Below are positions 49,404-58,574 of a stretch of DNA of 64,000 nt, piece after piece; position 1 is the stretch's first letter; each line of letters starts with the position of its first letter. Below the pieces are notes generated by a model. The model was not told where the DNA came from, made no database searches, and saw only the letters and a list, made by a program, of their open reading frames with translations. The position numbers and the translations under genes are program-made. This DNA is from Bifidobacterium apri (GTDB taxonomy: Bacteria > Actinomycetota > Actinomycetes > Actinomycetales > Bifidobacteriaceae), in the NCBI RefSeq assembly GCF_009299485.1, contig NZ_WBSO01000001.1, positions 310,001-374,000 on the forward strand. The letters are read 5' to 3'.

Positions 49404-50291
49404 TTACTTCACGTCGTCAGCAGTTGCAAGCGCCTGGGTTATCTGGCTGTAGAGATCTGAATAACCGCCCGGCGTAGATGCCGGAAGAACTACGGTCTTG
49501 GTGTTCTGAGACTCAGACAGCGAGCGCATCACGTCGAGATACTGGTTGAACAGGACCACATTGTTGACGTCCGTGATATCCATGCCGACGGCTTGCAGGC
49601 TCTTGATCTGGTCGACAATGCCGTTGGCGATTTCTCGACGGTAATTCGCCTGACCTTCGCCCTGCAGACGCGTCTTTTCCGCTTCGGCGGCCGCCTGGGT
49701 TTCAATCTGGATGCGTTGAGCCTCGGCACGCTGGCGGGTGGCTTCCTTCTCACGCTGGGCGGCGTTGATGGAGTCCATCGCGTTTTTGACTTGCGGGCTC
49801 GGGTCAATCGCGGTGATCAGGGTCTTCACCACAGTGAAGCCGAACCGGCTCATCTCCGTGCCGACCGTCTTCTGCACGTCGGCGGCGACATCGTCCTTGC
49901 GGGCGAACGCGTCGTCAAGGGTGAGCGCCGGAATCGCGGAGCGCAGCGCGTCCTCCATATAGCTGCGCAGCTGGCCGGCAGGATCCTGCAACTCGTAGTA
50001 AGCGGTGGCGACCGCTTCAGGCGCGACACGGAACTGCGTGGAGGCGACCACGGTGACAAACACGTTGTCCAGTGTCTTGGTCTCCAACTTCACATTCAAC
50101 TGGCTGACACGCATATTGGTTTTCTGGGCGATGCGGTCGACGAACGGGATTTTCGCCCTAAGCCCCGCATACTGCACCTTGTGGAACTTGCCGAACCGTT
50201 CAATGATGTAAGCCTGCTGCTGCGGGACCACGTACAGTGCGGAACACAGCAGAAGCAACACGATGACAATCAAGGCGATAACAAACGGCAT
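49404..50291 (-). CDS. SPFH/Band 7 membrane protein (stomatin/QmcA-like)
   Basis: 295 residues from ATG 50291 (AAAGGA upstream). One N-terminal membrane helix MPFVIALIVIVLLLLCSALYVV, then the SPFH domain (VPQQQAYIIERFGKFHKV, VSQLNVKLETKTLDNVFVTV) and a charged coiled coil (REKEATRQRAEAQRIQIETQ) ending in the SPFH C-terminal LFNQYLDVMRSLSESQ. Such proteins form large oligomers that organise membrane domains and proteases. A 21-bp piece of it recurs at 42391. Confidence 0.9.
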   Translation of the reverse strand: MPFVIALIVIVLLLLCSALYVVPQQQAYIIERFGKFHKVQYAGLRAKIPFVDRIAQKTNMRVSQLNVKLETKTLDNVFVTVVASTQFRVAPEAVATAYYELQDPAGQLRSYMEDALRSAIPALTLDDAFARKDDVAADVQKTVGTEMSRFGFTVVKTLITAIDPSPQVKNAMDSINAAQREKEATRQRAEAQRIQIETQAAAEAEKTRLQGEGQANYRREIANGIVDQIKSLQAVGMDITDVNNVVLFNQYLDVMRSLSESQNTKTVVLPASTPGGYSDLYSQITQALATADDVK

Positions 50292-50591
50292 GGGGATTCC
50301 TTTCATCCGAGTCCGCGCAATCCTTGCGCGAACAGCCTGCTTCATCATATCAGAAACTAGGCAGAATGCCGGGATCCCGCCATTTTCAGGACATGCTTCC
50401 CAAAAGCTGAGAGCCGGTTATCGATTTTTACGAACGCAACGCCACCACACGCAAGCGCGCGGATTGTTAGGGTCAAAGACAATCAACACATCCATACTGC
50501 AGCCATACAGCCATGCCGAACGCGGTGCGCCTGCCACGACATCAGACAATCCGCCTCGGCACGCCGCATGTCCCATCCAAGGAGGTTCCGT

Positions 50592-51716
50592 ATGCCACGT
50601 ATTATTCAGGTCAGCGTACCGTCTCTGCGGGTCACGCTGTCCTCCATTTTCCGCAAGCAAGGCTTCAATTCGACTGACGCCTTGTATCTGGCCGGCACGC
50701 TCATCGACGCCGACCAGCGGGGGATCAGCTCACACGGCACGCAGCGAATGGCCATGTATGACGCGAAAATCCGGCATCGGATCATCGACCCGCACGCACG
50801 TCCAGGCATCGTGCGCAGCAAAGGAGCCACGCTGCTCATCGACGCCCATGCCGCCATGGGGCAACTCGCCATGCGCGAAGCGACGAATCTGGCAATCGGC
50901 CTGGCACAGTCGCACGGCCTGGGGCTGGTCACTGTGCGCAATTCCAATCATTTCGGCACCGCAGGGCAATACGCCCGGAAAGCCGCAGATTCCGGGTTCA
51001 TCGGTGTGGTCTCGACGAATTCCAATCCGATCGTCGCGCCCACGCATACGGCCGTCCCCGCGCTGGGGAGCAACCCGATAGCCGTGGCGGCCGGCTATGG
51101 GAGCGACCAGTTGGATTTCGACGCGGCGACCAGCACCGTGTCGTTGGGCAAAGTCGAGGTCCATGAGAAGACCAACCAACCAATTGCATCAGATTGGGCA
51201 ATCGACGCACTCGGCAACATCAGCCACGATCCGGTGACAATCATGAGAAACATCCGTTCCAAGCCACGCCACAGCGCGCTGACCCCACTAGGAGGCACTG
51301 GCGAAGACCACGGCGGATACAAGGGTTATGGGCTCGGTTTGGCTGTGGAACTGTTCACCGGACTGTTCGGCGACGCCCCCACATCCATGGATCTCAACGA
51401 CACCTACTTCAGTCACAGTATCTTGGTCATCTCCCCGGATGCCTACGGCGGCAGCGACGCGCTCGCCGCGCGGGTCTCCCAACTCGCCAAACGTCTGCGT
51501 TCCCTGCCGTCAAGCGATGGGCATCCGGTTCTGTTCCCCGGTGACAAGGAGCGCGCTGCCCTCGCCCAGCATCACGACACCGTGCCGATTGACGAAGTGT
51601 CCTACAAGCAAGTGCGGGACATCGCCTGGGGGCTGGATATCGACGAGCCGCAGATTGTGCGGATTGACGATGGGGATAGCGCGAGCGCGGTAGGTGCTCA
51701 TGTAGCATCTATTTGA
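50592..51716 (+). CDS. Malate/L-lactate dehydrogenase-like oxidoreductase (LDH2/MDH2 family)
   Basis: 374 residues from ATG 50592 (AAGGAGG upstream). The NAD(P)-dependent LDH2/MDH2 fold, unrelated to classical LDH: DADQRGISSHGTQRMAMY, the catalytic His in TVRNSNHFGTAGQYARKAA, NPIAVAAG and GEDHGGYKGYGLGLAVELFTGLF. Family members reduce 2-oxo acids or imines (malate, ureidoglycolate, sulfolactate, piperideine carboxylate); the substrate here is unknown. It is the only plus-strand gene inside the accessory region. The 300 bp before it hold only a short GCGCAA/TTGCGC hairpin. Confidence 0.88.
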   Translation: MPRIIQVSVPSLRVTLSSIFRKQGFNSTDALYLAGTLIDADQRGISSHGTQRMAMYDAKIRHRIIDPHARPGIVRSKGATLLIDAHAAMGQLAMREATNLAIGLAQSHGLGLVTVRNSNHFGTAGQYARKAADSGFIGVVSTNSNPIVAPTHTAVPALGSNPIAVAAGYGSDQLDFDAATSTVSLGKVEVHEKTNQPIASDWAIDALGNISHDPVTIMRNIRSKPRHSALTPLGGTGEDHGGYKGYGLGLAVELFTGLFGDAPTSMDLNDTYFSHSILVISPDAYGGSDALAARVSQLAKRLRSLPSSDGHPVLFPGDKERAALAQHHDTVPIDEVSYKQVRDIAWGLDIDEPQIVRIDDGDSASAVGAHVASI

Positions 51717-51757
51717 TAGGTCACCGTTTACATCATTTCCCCAGTTCAGCACCACGT

Positions 51758-51815
51758 CATATTCAGGTGGGGTGAAGAGTTAGTAATTGCAGACTCTTCA
51801 CCCCACCTGAATATG
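51758..51815. terminator. Perfect 23-bp hairpin after the LDH2-type gene
   Basis: The arm at 51758-51780 (CATATTCAGGTGGGGTGAAG...) is exactly complementary to 51793-51815, with a 12-base loop. It starts 42 bases after the stop. A weak minus-strand frame crosses it but is not credible as a gene. Confidence 0.7.
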
Positions 51816-52163
51816 GGAATTACGATGAACAGGACATGCGCTAGCCAATTCCTGAAGGCGATCACATACCATATTTCGAGAAGAGTGGAATTTCGACGCT
51901 CTTGACGAAGAGCATCGACGAAATCATGAGTCATATCAAGCTTCCAATTCTGTCGGGGATCTCACCTACCTACCACTGCATACAAGCAACTCAAACAACA
52001 ATCTAGGAGATTATCCACGTGCAGCATCGTAAGAAACAGCGATTCGCTCCAATCTGGGGATAACAACATGCGGAACAATAGGGGCACTATTTGGCTTGCG
52101 AGGAAGAAAGATCACAAAACCGCACTTCGCTCACCCCAGCAACGCGGCGGCGCAGAGTTCGCG
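51816..52163. other. Gap between converging LDH2-type and GlcD-like genes
   Basis: 348 bp. Short frames only; a GTG preceded by TAGGAGATTAT (about 52008) opens just 14 codons. No RNA gene or repeat seen. Confidence 0.3.
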
Positions 52164-53570
52164 CTATGCCAGCCATTTTCCGGGATTCAGAATGTCATGA
52201 GGATCAAATACACGACGAATCGTTCGTTGTAGCTCAAGGTTGCGCTCTCCGAGTTGTCGCGGAAGATAATCCTTCAGTTCCAGTCCCACGCCATGTTCCC
52301 CTGTCACCGTGCCATCCATGTCCAGCACTTGATTCAGCAGACGCCTACGTGCTTGGACTAGTCTATCCGGTAGTTCTGTTTCACCGTCCGCCCGCGGCAG
52401 CATTATGGATACGTGGACATTGCCATCACCAGCATGAGCAAGAAGGAACAACGACGCTCCAAGGTCCTGCGTCAGTTCTTTGATGAATATCAGCAACTCG
52501 GAGAAACGATCAAGCGGCACCGCAGCGTCCGACTCAATCGACCAAACCCGTCCTTCAGGACGAGCTTTCCCTGTCTTGCGCAACACGAAGAATGTCTCCA
52601 ACTCTTCATCCGTGGGGCGTGCGACAGTAAGCCCCTGTTCCTCCCACGCTTTCGTAATCACATCTAAATCGTGTTCCTTAGCCCAGCCATCTGTGGTAGC
52701 CACCAGCATCCATGAGGCATCGCCCACAAGCGGCACATATGCATCCGGATAGGTTTGAATATATGGAACAGGCATGAATTCCAATGCCGTTGGTTGAACA
52801 GGGGCACGCAACACTGCTGACACTGCGTTGCCAGATTCTTCAAGGCTGTCAAGAAACACTATCGCGTGTGAAGTGCCGTGCACGATGGGACGCAGTCTGA
52901 TTGTCGCCTCCACGATAATCCCCAATTGACCTTCCGACCCGGTGAACAACGATGTCAAGTCAAGCCCTGCGACATTCTTCATCACTGGACGTCCGGTGTC
53001 GATGACGTCTCCACCGGGAAGAACCACTTTCAATGACAGTAGGGAGTCACGAGTAACTCCATATTTGGCACACTTGAATCCACCTGCATTGGTGGCGATA
53101 TTCCCGCCAATTGTCGAGAGCGTGCTGCTTGCCGGGTCCGGCGCATAGTATAAGCCGTACCTGCGTATTGCCTTGTTAATATCAGCGTTGATTACACCAG
53201 CTTGGACGCGGGCATAATGTCCCTCGCTGTTGATTTCGACTATTCGATTCAGCCGGTCAGTCAGTAACAATACACCCGGTTTCCCAATGTCAGAAAGGTG
53301 CCCCATTCCTGTGCCGCTGCCACGCGTATAGACCGGGATTCGCAGGTCATCCGCCCATTCCATGATTGTAGATACTTGGTCGATGCACTCAGGCATAAGA
53401 ACAATTTCCGGGAATGATCCTGATTGTTCCCTGTCATGGTCGCTCGATACATCACGAATCGCCTGTGGATCGTCTATGAGTACATCGTCAGGCAGTTTCC
53501 CTTGCAATATACATATTGCATCCCGTATGTGTTGGGTTGCCGCCGTTGATATTTCTGAATTTGATGACAT
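52164..53570 (-). CDS. FAD-linked oxidase, GlcD/D-lactate dehydrogenase type
   Basis: 468 residues. PCMH-type FAD domain (IPVYTRGSGTGMGHLSDIG, STIGGNIATNAGGFKCAKYGVTRD, FTGSEGQLGIIVEATIRLR) followed by the FAD-linked oxidase C-terminal domain with LLAHAGDGNVHVSIM and VTGEHGVGLELKDYL. Oxidises a 2-hydroxy acid such as glycolate or D-lactate; the electron acceptor subunits (GlcE/F, LldE/F) are not nearby. It is last in the five-gene minus-strand run that starts at the Xi-GST gene at 58122; the intergenic gap to the aminotransferase gene is 49 bp. Confidence 0.88.
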   Translation of the reverse strand: MSSNSEISTAATQHIRDAICILQGKLPDDVLIDDPQAIRDVSSDHDREQSGSFPEIVLMPECIDQVSTIMEWADDLRIPVYTRGSGTGMGHLSDIGKPGVLLLTDRLNRIVEINSEGHYARVQAGVINADINKAIRRYGLYYAPDPASSTLSTIGGNIATNAGGFKCAKYGVTRDSLLSLKVVLPGGDVIDTGRPVMKNVAGLDLTSLFTGSEGQLGIIVEATIRLRPIVHGTSHAIVFLDSLEESGNAVSAVLRAPVQPTALEFMPVPYIQTYPDAYVPLVGDASWMLVATTDGWAKEHDLDVITKAWEEQGLTVARPTDEELETFFVLRKTGKARPEGRVWSIESDAAVPLDRFSELLIFIKELTQDLGASLFLLAHAGDGNVHVSIMLPRADGETELPDRLVQARRRLLNQVLDMDGTVTGEHGVGLELKDYLPRQLGERNLELQRTIRRVFDPHDILNPGKWLA

Positions 53571-53619
53571 TTGTTCTCTTTTCTCACGACACCAGGAACC
53601 AACCGCGTGTCATTGTTTC

Positions 53620-54927
53620 CTAAACGTTGGGCTTAGCGGCATCCAATGCTGCACGAAGCCGACCGGCGACCTGCAGAAGATCATCTCCCGAGGCGTGCGC
53701 AAAGGACAGACGCAGGTATCGTCCAGCGTCACGAGCCGAAAGGCTTGTACCCGAATCGCCGCTGACTGCGAATGCATCTCCCCAAACAGGATTGATATTC
53801 TGCTGAGCTAGGGCAAGCCGTGCTTCTGTGGACTGCGAATGGAACCATTCCGGCATCCTTGCCCAGAGGAAATATCCACCTTGAGGTTGAGAGAAGCTGA
53901 TGTCATCGCCGAGCTGCTCATGCAATGATGCTGTCAACGCAGTTGCTTTTTCCGCATAGTATCGCCGCTCGCAAGCGAGACGTTGCTGTCCCCAAGTTCC
54001 TCTCAACAGGCGAGATAACGCATATTGCGTCAATGTTGCTGGACCGCCATCGACACCAAGTCGATACCCCGAGACTTTCTGTATGACAGCCGGGTCGGCA
54101 ATAAGCCATCCGACACGAAGCCCTGGCCCCAGCCATTTTGAAAAAGAACCGATTTCCAGTAAGGGACTGTCAGTGATACCCCGGCAGCCGTCAGGAAATT
54201 CTGCAGGCGGCTGAGAAAACCACAAATCATGGTACGGGTCATCAGCAATGACTGCGATTCCGTACTGCTGCGCCAAGTCCAGTAGATGTTGTTTGACGGC
54301 GGCAGTGGCACTGACACCAGTTGGGTTTTGGAAATTGGGTATCGTATATATCGCTTTGACCGTTGTCCCATCGGTATGCTGCCGTGCTAACAATCGTTGT
54401 AGCTCCTGCGTGTCGATTCCTTGGTCGGTCAACCGCACCGGTTGGACATGCGCGCCCAACCGGGAAAAAATGCGTATGGCTTGCGGGAATGATCGATCCT
54501 CCACGAGGATTGTGTCTCCAGGATTGATAGTCGCGACTGCGGATAGGAAAATCGCTTCCATTGCTCCGTTTGTAACAATGACACTGTCAACATGTACACC
54601 ACGGAATCTCGCAATCCATTCACGAAGACTTCGTTCCCCACGAGGATCGCCATATGACAGCGAGGGAAAAGCGCTGGATGTATCGCTCAGTACTCGCGAA
54701 ACTGCATCATCTAACTCCATGTATGCCAACTGTGTCGGATCAGGTATTCCTCCCGCGACATCAATCGGAGATTCCGTTGTTTCCACGGTGATTTCGGACG
54801 ATGGAAATACGCTGCTTTCTGTCACAGCAGTACACACTTGTGATAACCACGGCAAGTGTCGTGCTCCCACGGCGTTGGTACACGTTCCCCTCCGAAAATC
54901 CTTGTCATTCGGACGCTGCTCTGTCAT
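53620..54927 (-). CDS. PLP-dependent class I/II aminotransferase (MocR-catalytic-domain-like)
   Basis: 435 residues. Fold-type I features: GGIPDPTQLAYMELDDAV, SLSYGDPRGERSLREWIARF, IPNFQNPTGVSATAAVK (Asn), VIADDPYHDLWF (Asp-x-x-Tyr) and the Schiff-base Lys in EIGSFSKWLGPGLRVGWL; Arg in YLRLSFAHAS. It resembles 2-aminoadipate/kynurenine aminotransferases and the effector domain of MocR regulators, without the winged helix. Only 17 bp separate its start from the lipoprotein gene before it. Confidence 0.85.
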   Translation of the reverse strand: MTEQRPNDKDFRRGTCTNAVGARHLPWLSQVCTAVTESSVFPSSEITVETTESPIDVAGGIPDPTQLAYMELDDAVSRVLSDTSSAFPSLSYGDPRGERSLREWIARFRGVHVDSVIVTNGAMEAIFLSAVATINPGDTILVEDRSFPQAIRIFSRLGAHVQPVRLTDQGIDTQELQRLLARQHTDGTTVKAIYTIPNFQNPTGVSATAAVKQHLLDLAQQYGIAVIADDPYHDLWFSQPPAEFPDGCRGITDSPLLEIGSFSKWLGPGLRVGWLIADPAVIQKVSGYRLGVDGGPATLTQYALSRLLRGTWGQQRLACERRYYAEKATALTASLHEQLGDDISFSQPQGGYFLWARMPEWFHSQSTEARLALAQQNINPVWGDAFAVSGDSGTSLSARDAGRYLRLSFAHASGDDLLQVAGRLRAALDAAKPNV

Positions 54928-54944
54928 TCCTGGCCGCTCCTATG

Positions 54945-55829
54945 TCATCCCTGCTCGTTCTCACTTTGGAGATCGCTCAGTTTCGGAGTGAGATCGGTAT
55001 AGAACCATTTGTTGTTGATCTTCTTGGAAGTACCGTCTTTCACCAACGCGATAAAAGTATTGTTGACATCGGATACCAATTGTTTATCCGCGTCTTTCGG
55101 GAAGATGAAATAACTCGAGGAGATGCCGGCAAGTTCATTATCCCCTTGGATGATGAACTGTTTGAGATCCAAATCAAGCGTATGAGCGTAATAGTTGTTT
55201 ACCGGTACATCATTAATTGAACCATCTGCCCGTCCCGCTGCGACTTCACTCAACATCGCTCCGAGATCTGACTGGGAGAATTTCAATGTAATCTGCGCAT
55301 CAGCATGCTTGTCGTTGTACGCTTTCAACGCAACACCGACATTGTTGGTCGGCGACTGAATCAATGTTTTCCCAGCGAAGGATTCAAGACCCGTGACCGT
55401 TGTGATTCCAGAACCACTGGTCGTTGCCACAGCGTATTGCTTGTTGTAGAGGGGAAGACTAAATGTGTATCTTTTCTCTCGTTCAGCGGTCTTGGCAAAA
55501 TTATTGACTCCCATGTCGTAACGACCGGAATCAAGACCTGAGAAAATTGCAGAGAAGTCGACCGTTTGTATGTTCAGCTTATATTGGGGCAGTTTCGCGA
55601 ATATCGCGCGTAACAGCTCAATGTTTTGCCCGTCGAGCTTGCCGTCTTTGCCCTTGAGTATGTACGGAGCCGGACCCCCTGATGTCGCTACATTGACGAC
55701 TTTTACGGCAGTACTTGAGGTCGATGCATCAGCGGCACCGCAACCGGATAAAGTTGGGGCGGCTACTGCGAATGCCAGCGCAGCTGCCAGAACTGTGATT
55801 ACTCTATTTCGTCGTTGACCAATAGTCAT
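54945..55829 (-). CDS. Family 3 amino-acid-binding lipoprotein (first copy)
   Basis: 294 residues from ATG 55829 (AGGAAG upstream). Lipobox TLSGCGAAD, then a type II binding fold of polar amino acid/cystine ABC importers: GPAPYILKGKDGKLDGQNIELLRAIFAKL, FSAIFSGLDSGRYDMGVNNFAKTAEREKRYTF. It lies between the MetE-like and aminotransferase genes, but no family 3 permease or ATPase gene is in the window. It is about half-identical by eye in these blocks to the copy at 62774. Confidence 0.87.
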   Translation of the reverse strand: MTIGQRRNRVITVLAAALAFAVAAPTLSGCGAADASTSSTAVKVVNVATSGGPAPYILKGKDGKLDGQNIELLRAIFAKLPQYKLNIQTVDFSAIFSGLDSGRYDMGVNNFAKTAEREKRYTFSLPLYNKQYAVATTSGSGITTVTGLESFAGKTLIQSPTNNVGVALKAYNDKHADAQITLKFSQSDLGAMLSEVAAGRADGSINDVPVNNYYAHTLDLDLKQFIIQGDNELAGISSSYFIFPKDADKQLVSDVNNTFIALVKDGTSKKINNKWFYTDLTPKLSDLQSENEQG

Positions 55830-55857
55830 GTCAATCTTCCTGTCTTGCGATACCTGT

Positions 55858-57114
55858 TCATTGCTGATTACGCGCGAGCGTGCTTCTCGAAGGTTGAGAT
55901 AGTCGTTCTGATGCGATATGCGCCCCCTGCGCCAGGGCCCTGAGCTTGGCGCGGGCGATATGCGGGTGTACTCGCCCACCGAGGCCGCAATCTGTACCGG
56001 CAATCACCCGGTCAGGGCCGACTAGCTTGGCGAATCGTTCAATGCGCTGGGCGACAAGCTCAGGATGCTCCACAACATTGGTGCAATGACTGATCACTCC
56101 GGGGACAAGAATCTTGTCGTCCGGCAATGTCACATCCTCCCAGACTTGCCATTCATGTTCATGGCGCGGATTGCCCGCTTCGAGCAAATAAGCCCCTACA
56201 CGAGCCTCAAACAAGACATCAATCAGATCCCGCAACGGGATGTCTGTAGTATGCGGGCCGTGCCATGACCCCCAACACACGTGGAGACGCACTCTGTCTG
56301 CCGGGATGCCTCGCAACGCGTAGTTCAACGCATCGATGCGGATTCGCGTGAATTCCTGATAGTCTTCCACGCTGGGTTCGGGGTTGATTTGATCCCAGTT
56401 TTCCGCCAAAGAAGGGTCATCGATTTGCAAGATGAGACCAGCATCGACGATTGCCTGGTACTCCTCATGCAACGCATCAGCCCATGCCCATATCAGCTCC
56501 TCCTGTGTGGCATAGTACACGTTATCGATACGTGAAGCGCTTCCCGGCGAAATGGATGAAATGAATCCTTGGACGCCCGGATGTTTGGCGAGCGCAGTGT
56601 TGAGATTGGTGATATCCCTTGAAACTGCTTGCTGCCCGATATAGGTGATGGGACCGGTGATACGCGGAAACGCCGTCTGTTTGGTAATGCGTACACCTGA
56701 GGTCGGATCGGTGTAGACGTCGTGGAATCTGATTCGGTCTCGCCGTTGGCCGTGTGCGCTCAACCGCAATGCACTGCGTGTCGATGGCACTTGCTCTTCC
56801 GCTGATTGTGGGTGGTCGAAAACCTGCCATCCACTGACACGCTGTTCGATGTATCCAAACCAGGCATGTGCATCGATGTTGCTGACAACGGTTTTCCCGT
56901 ATTCTCCGTCATTGACGATATCTATACCATCATCGAGCTGTTGTTGAACAACCTGATCAACGGATTGCGCGACAATGCGATCGTAGTCAACATCGGCGGC
57001 ATTGCCGGGAAGAATCCCATCTCTCGATAGTCGTCCACGTTCTTCATTGGCGCGGTCGAGAGCTTCCACACGTGGAAGGCTGCCCGAATGGGTGGTGGCG
57101 ATGAATCGGCTCAT
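55858..57114 (-). CDS. MetE-core methyltransferase (cobalamin-independent methionine synthase II family)
   Basis: 418 residues, corresponding only to the C-terminal catalytic barrel of MetE (MetE itself is about 750). ATTHSGSLPR at the start, DIVNDGEYGKT, LQIDDPSLAENW, and the zinc ligands His-x-Cys in VRLHVCWGSWHGPH, Glu in LEAGNPRHEHEW and Cys in IAGTDCGLGGRVHP. The family transfers methyl groups between a donor and a thiol; without the folate-binding half a donor other than methyl-folate polyglutamate is likely. It follows the Xi-GST gene by nine bases. Confidence 0.85.
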   Translation of the reverse strand: MSRFIATTHSGSLPRVEALDRANEERGRLSRDGILPGNAADVDYDRIVAQSVDQVVQQQLDDGIDIVNDGEYGKTVVSNIDAHAWFGYIEQRVSGWQVFDHPQSAEEQVPSTRSALRLSAHGQRRDRIRFHDVYTDPTSGVRITKQTAFPRITGPITYIGQQAVSRDITNLNTALAKHPGVQGFISSISPGSASRIDNVYYATQEELIWAWADALHEEYQAIVDAGLILQIDDPSLAENWDQINPEPSVEDYQEFTRIRIDALNYALRGIPADRVRLHVCWGSWHGPHTTDIPLRDLIDVLFEARVGAYLLEAGNPRHEHEWQVWEDVTLPDDKILVPGVISHCTNVVEHPELVAQRIERFAKLVGPDRVIAGTDCGLGGRVHPHIARAKLRALAQGAHIASERLSQPSRSTLARNQQ

Positions 57115-57123
57115 TGTGTCCTC

Positions 57124-58122
57124 CTACTCGTTCAGCCAGTCGAGGCTCGGACCCGTCGGCACAATTCCATTCGGGTTGACTGGTCGTTGCGTGTTGTAGT
57201 AATGCCGTTTGATGTGATCGGTATTTGTCGTCGCCTGGAATGCTGGATGATGATAGAGTTCTTTGACGAATCGTGCGACGTTCCGATAGTGCAGCAGGTT
57301 GTGACGGTTGAGTTTGAAATGCACCTCGTATACAACCCACCAACGGTACAGACTGGTCCACAAGTTGATATCCGCCTCAGTAAGCCGATCACCGAACAAG
57401 AAACGCTTGCGGGCGAAGATCCCATCAAGCCGCTCTATTGATTGGAAGAAATGGTTCTCTGCGTCCTCGTATATCTCTTGCGTCTTGGCGAATCCGGCAC
57501 GATATGGGCCTTCGTTAATATATTCGCCAATCCACGTCTCTGCCTCATCGATTTGGCTGCGAAGATCTTCAGGATAAAGATTGTCGTGCGCAGTCGTGCC
57601 GAATCGTGCGAGTTTCGCCAATTCACGTGGTATGACCGGATAATAGTTTGACACGATGGTGTGTGTTTGCTTGTCCCAGAGCACCGGTACGGAAATACGA
57701 TGCGTATAAGTGCCCTCCACAGTCTGGTCATAAGCCTCACGGAGAAATGCAAATCCGTTGCCCGCAGTGTCGAGTGTCGAGCCAGGCACATTGCGGAACG
57801 CCCATCCCCTCCCGTCCCGGATTGGGTCGACTACCGAAAGGGTAACGATGTCATCAAGCCCATACAATTTCCTGGTAATCGCTGATCTCTGGGCAATCGG
57901 ACAAGCCCAAGAGATATAGAGGTGGTACCGTCCGGGTTCTACCGGATGCTCCGAATCGCCGATGTGCCCCTGAATCGGATACGCTTCTTCAAGAGTCGGT
58001 TCGTGACTGACCAGCGAGCTTGCCGGCGGTACATTACGCGGCTCATAGATGGTGCCATATCGGTCATAATCTACAGCCGACGCCACTCCTGGCTCTTGGA
58101 GCCATGTCGGGTCAATCGCCAT
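57124..58122 (-). CDS. Xi-class glutathione transferase / glutathionyl-hydroquinone reductase-like (first copy)
   Basis: 332 residues from ATG 58122 (AAAGGA upstream). Matches the YqjG/ECM4 family: GRYHLYISWACPIAQRSAI with the catalytic Cys-Pro, SVPVLWDKQTHTIVSN.YYP-like binding region, and the C-terminal all-alpha domain with FLFGDRLTEADINLWTSLYRW. Such enzymes use the Cys to remove glutathione (or another thiol) from quinones and related adducts. Bifidobacteria are not known to make glutathione, so the thiol partner may differ. First gene of the run that ends with the GlcD-like gene. Confidence 0.87.
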   Translation of the reverse strand: MAIDPTWLQEPGVASAVDYDRYGTIYEPRNVPPASSLVSHEPTLEEAYPIQGHIGDSEHPVEPGRYHLYISWACPIAQRSAITRKLYGLDDIVTLSVVDPIRDGRGWAFRNVPGSTLDTAGNGFAFLREAYDQTVEGTYTHRISVPVLWDKQTHTIVSNYYPVIPRELAKLARFGTTAHDNLYPEDLRSQIDEAETWIGEYINEGPYRAGFAKTQEIYEDAENHFFQSIERLDGIFARKRFLFGDRLTEADINLWTSLYRWWVVYEVHFKLNRHNLLHYRNVARFVKELYHHPAFQATTNTDHIKRHYYNTQRPVNPNGIVPTGPSLDWLNE

Positions 58123-58176
58123 GATGTTATTCCTTTCTTCACCCGGGAAGTACAGTTTTCGTATCCCGAAATCATG

Positions 58177-58205
58177 GATATGGTTTGTGTCGTGACGCGT
58201 GTCAA
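58177..58205 (-). promoter_or_regulatory. Promoter of the Xi-GST/MetE/lipoprotein operon
   Basis: Minus strand TTGACA (58200-58205), 17 bp, CATATC (58177-58182), giving a leader of about 48 bases before ATG 58122. The spacer includes a TGACACGCGTCA near-palindrome that could bind a regulator. Confidence 0.6.
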
Positions 58206-58574
58206 GCCGGCAACTGCATACGATTGCGAAACCGTGCGTTGACCGCATACTTGACTGCGTGAGAGTGAAATTCCGTACACAAAAGAGAGCACGGAGAGAA
58301 GGCTTCTCCTGTTTCCGGCGAAGCTGATATAGAGAGTTTGAAATTCCCGCTAGGCTAGCGGGCTACGCATTCGCATACAGCTGCATGCCGCGACGTATCT
58401 GCGGATTCCCCTGCAGCAGTATTTGCGTTTCATGCGTTTCCTTTGGCCGTATTCGTTTATGAAAGAATGAAAGCTGTATTGGTTTGCGTTCCAGACTCGT
58501 CCGGCAATGGACAAGTCCCGATGAGTATGACACTGGATAACTGTACGCGGCTAGGTGTCTCGTATTTCAGGGAA
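58206..58574. other. Intergenic stretch between the small ORF and the Xi-GST promoter
   Basis: 369 bp without a supported gene. Contains a CCCGCTA/TAGCGGG hairpin with three-base loop (58346-58362). Base composition looks AT-richer than the flanks of the housekeeping genes. Confidence 0.35.

Noticed and set aside
51746-51934. 62-codon minus-strand frame
   Set aside because: Passes through the 23-bp terminator hairpin and has no ribosome site or recognisable domain.
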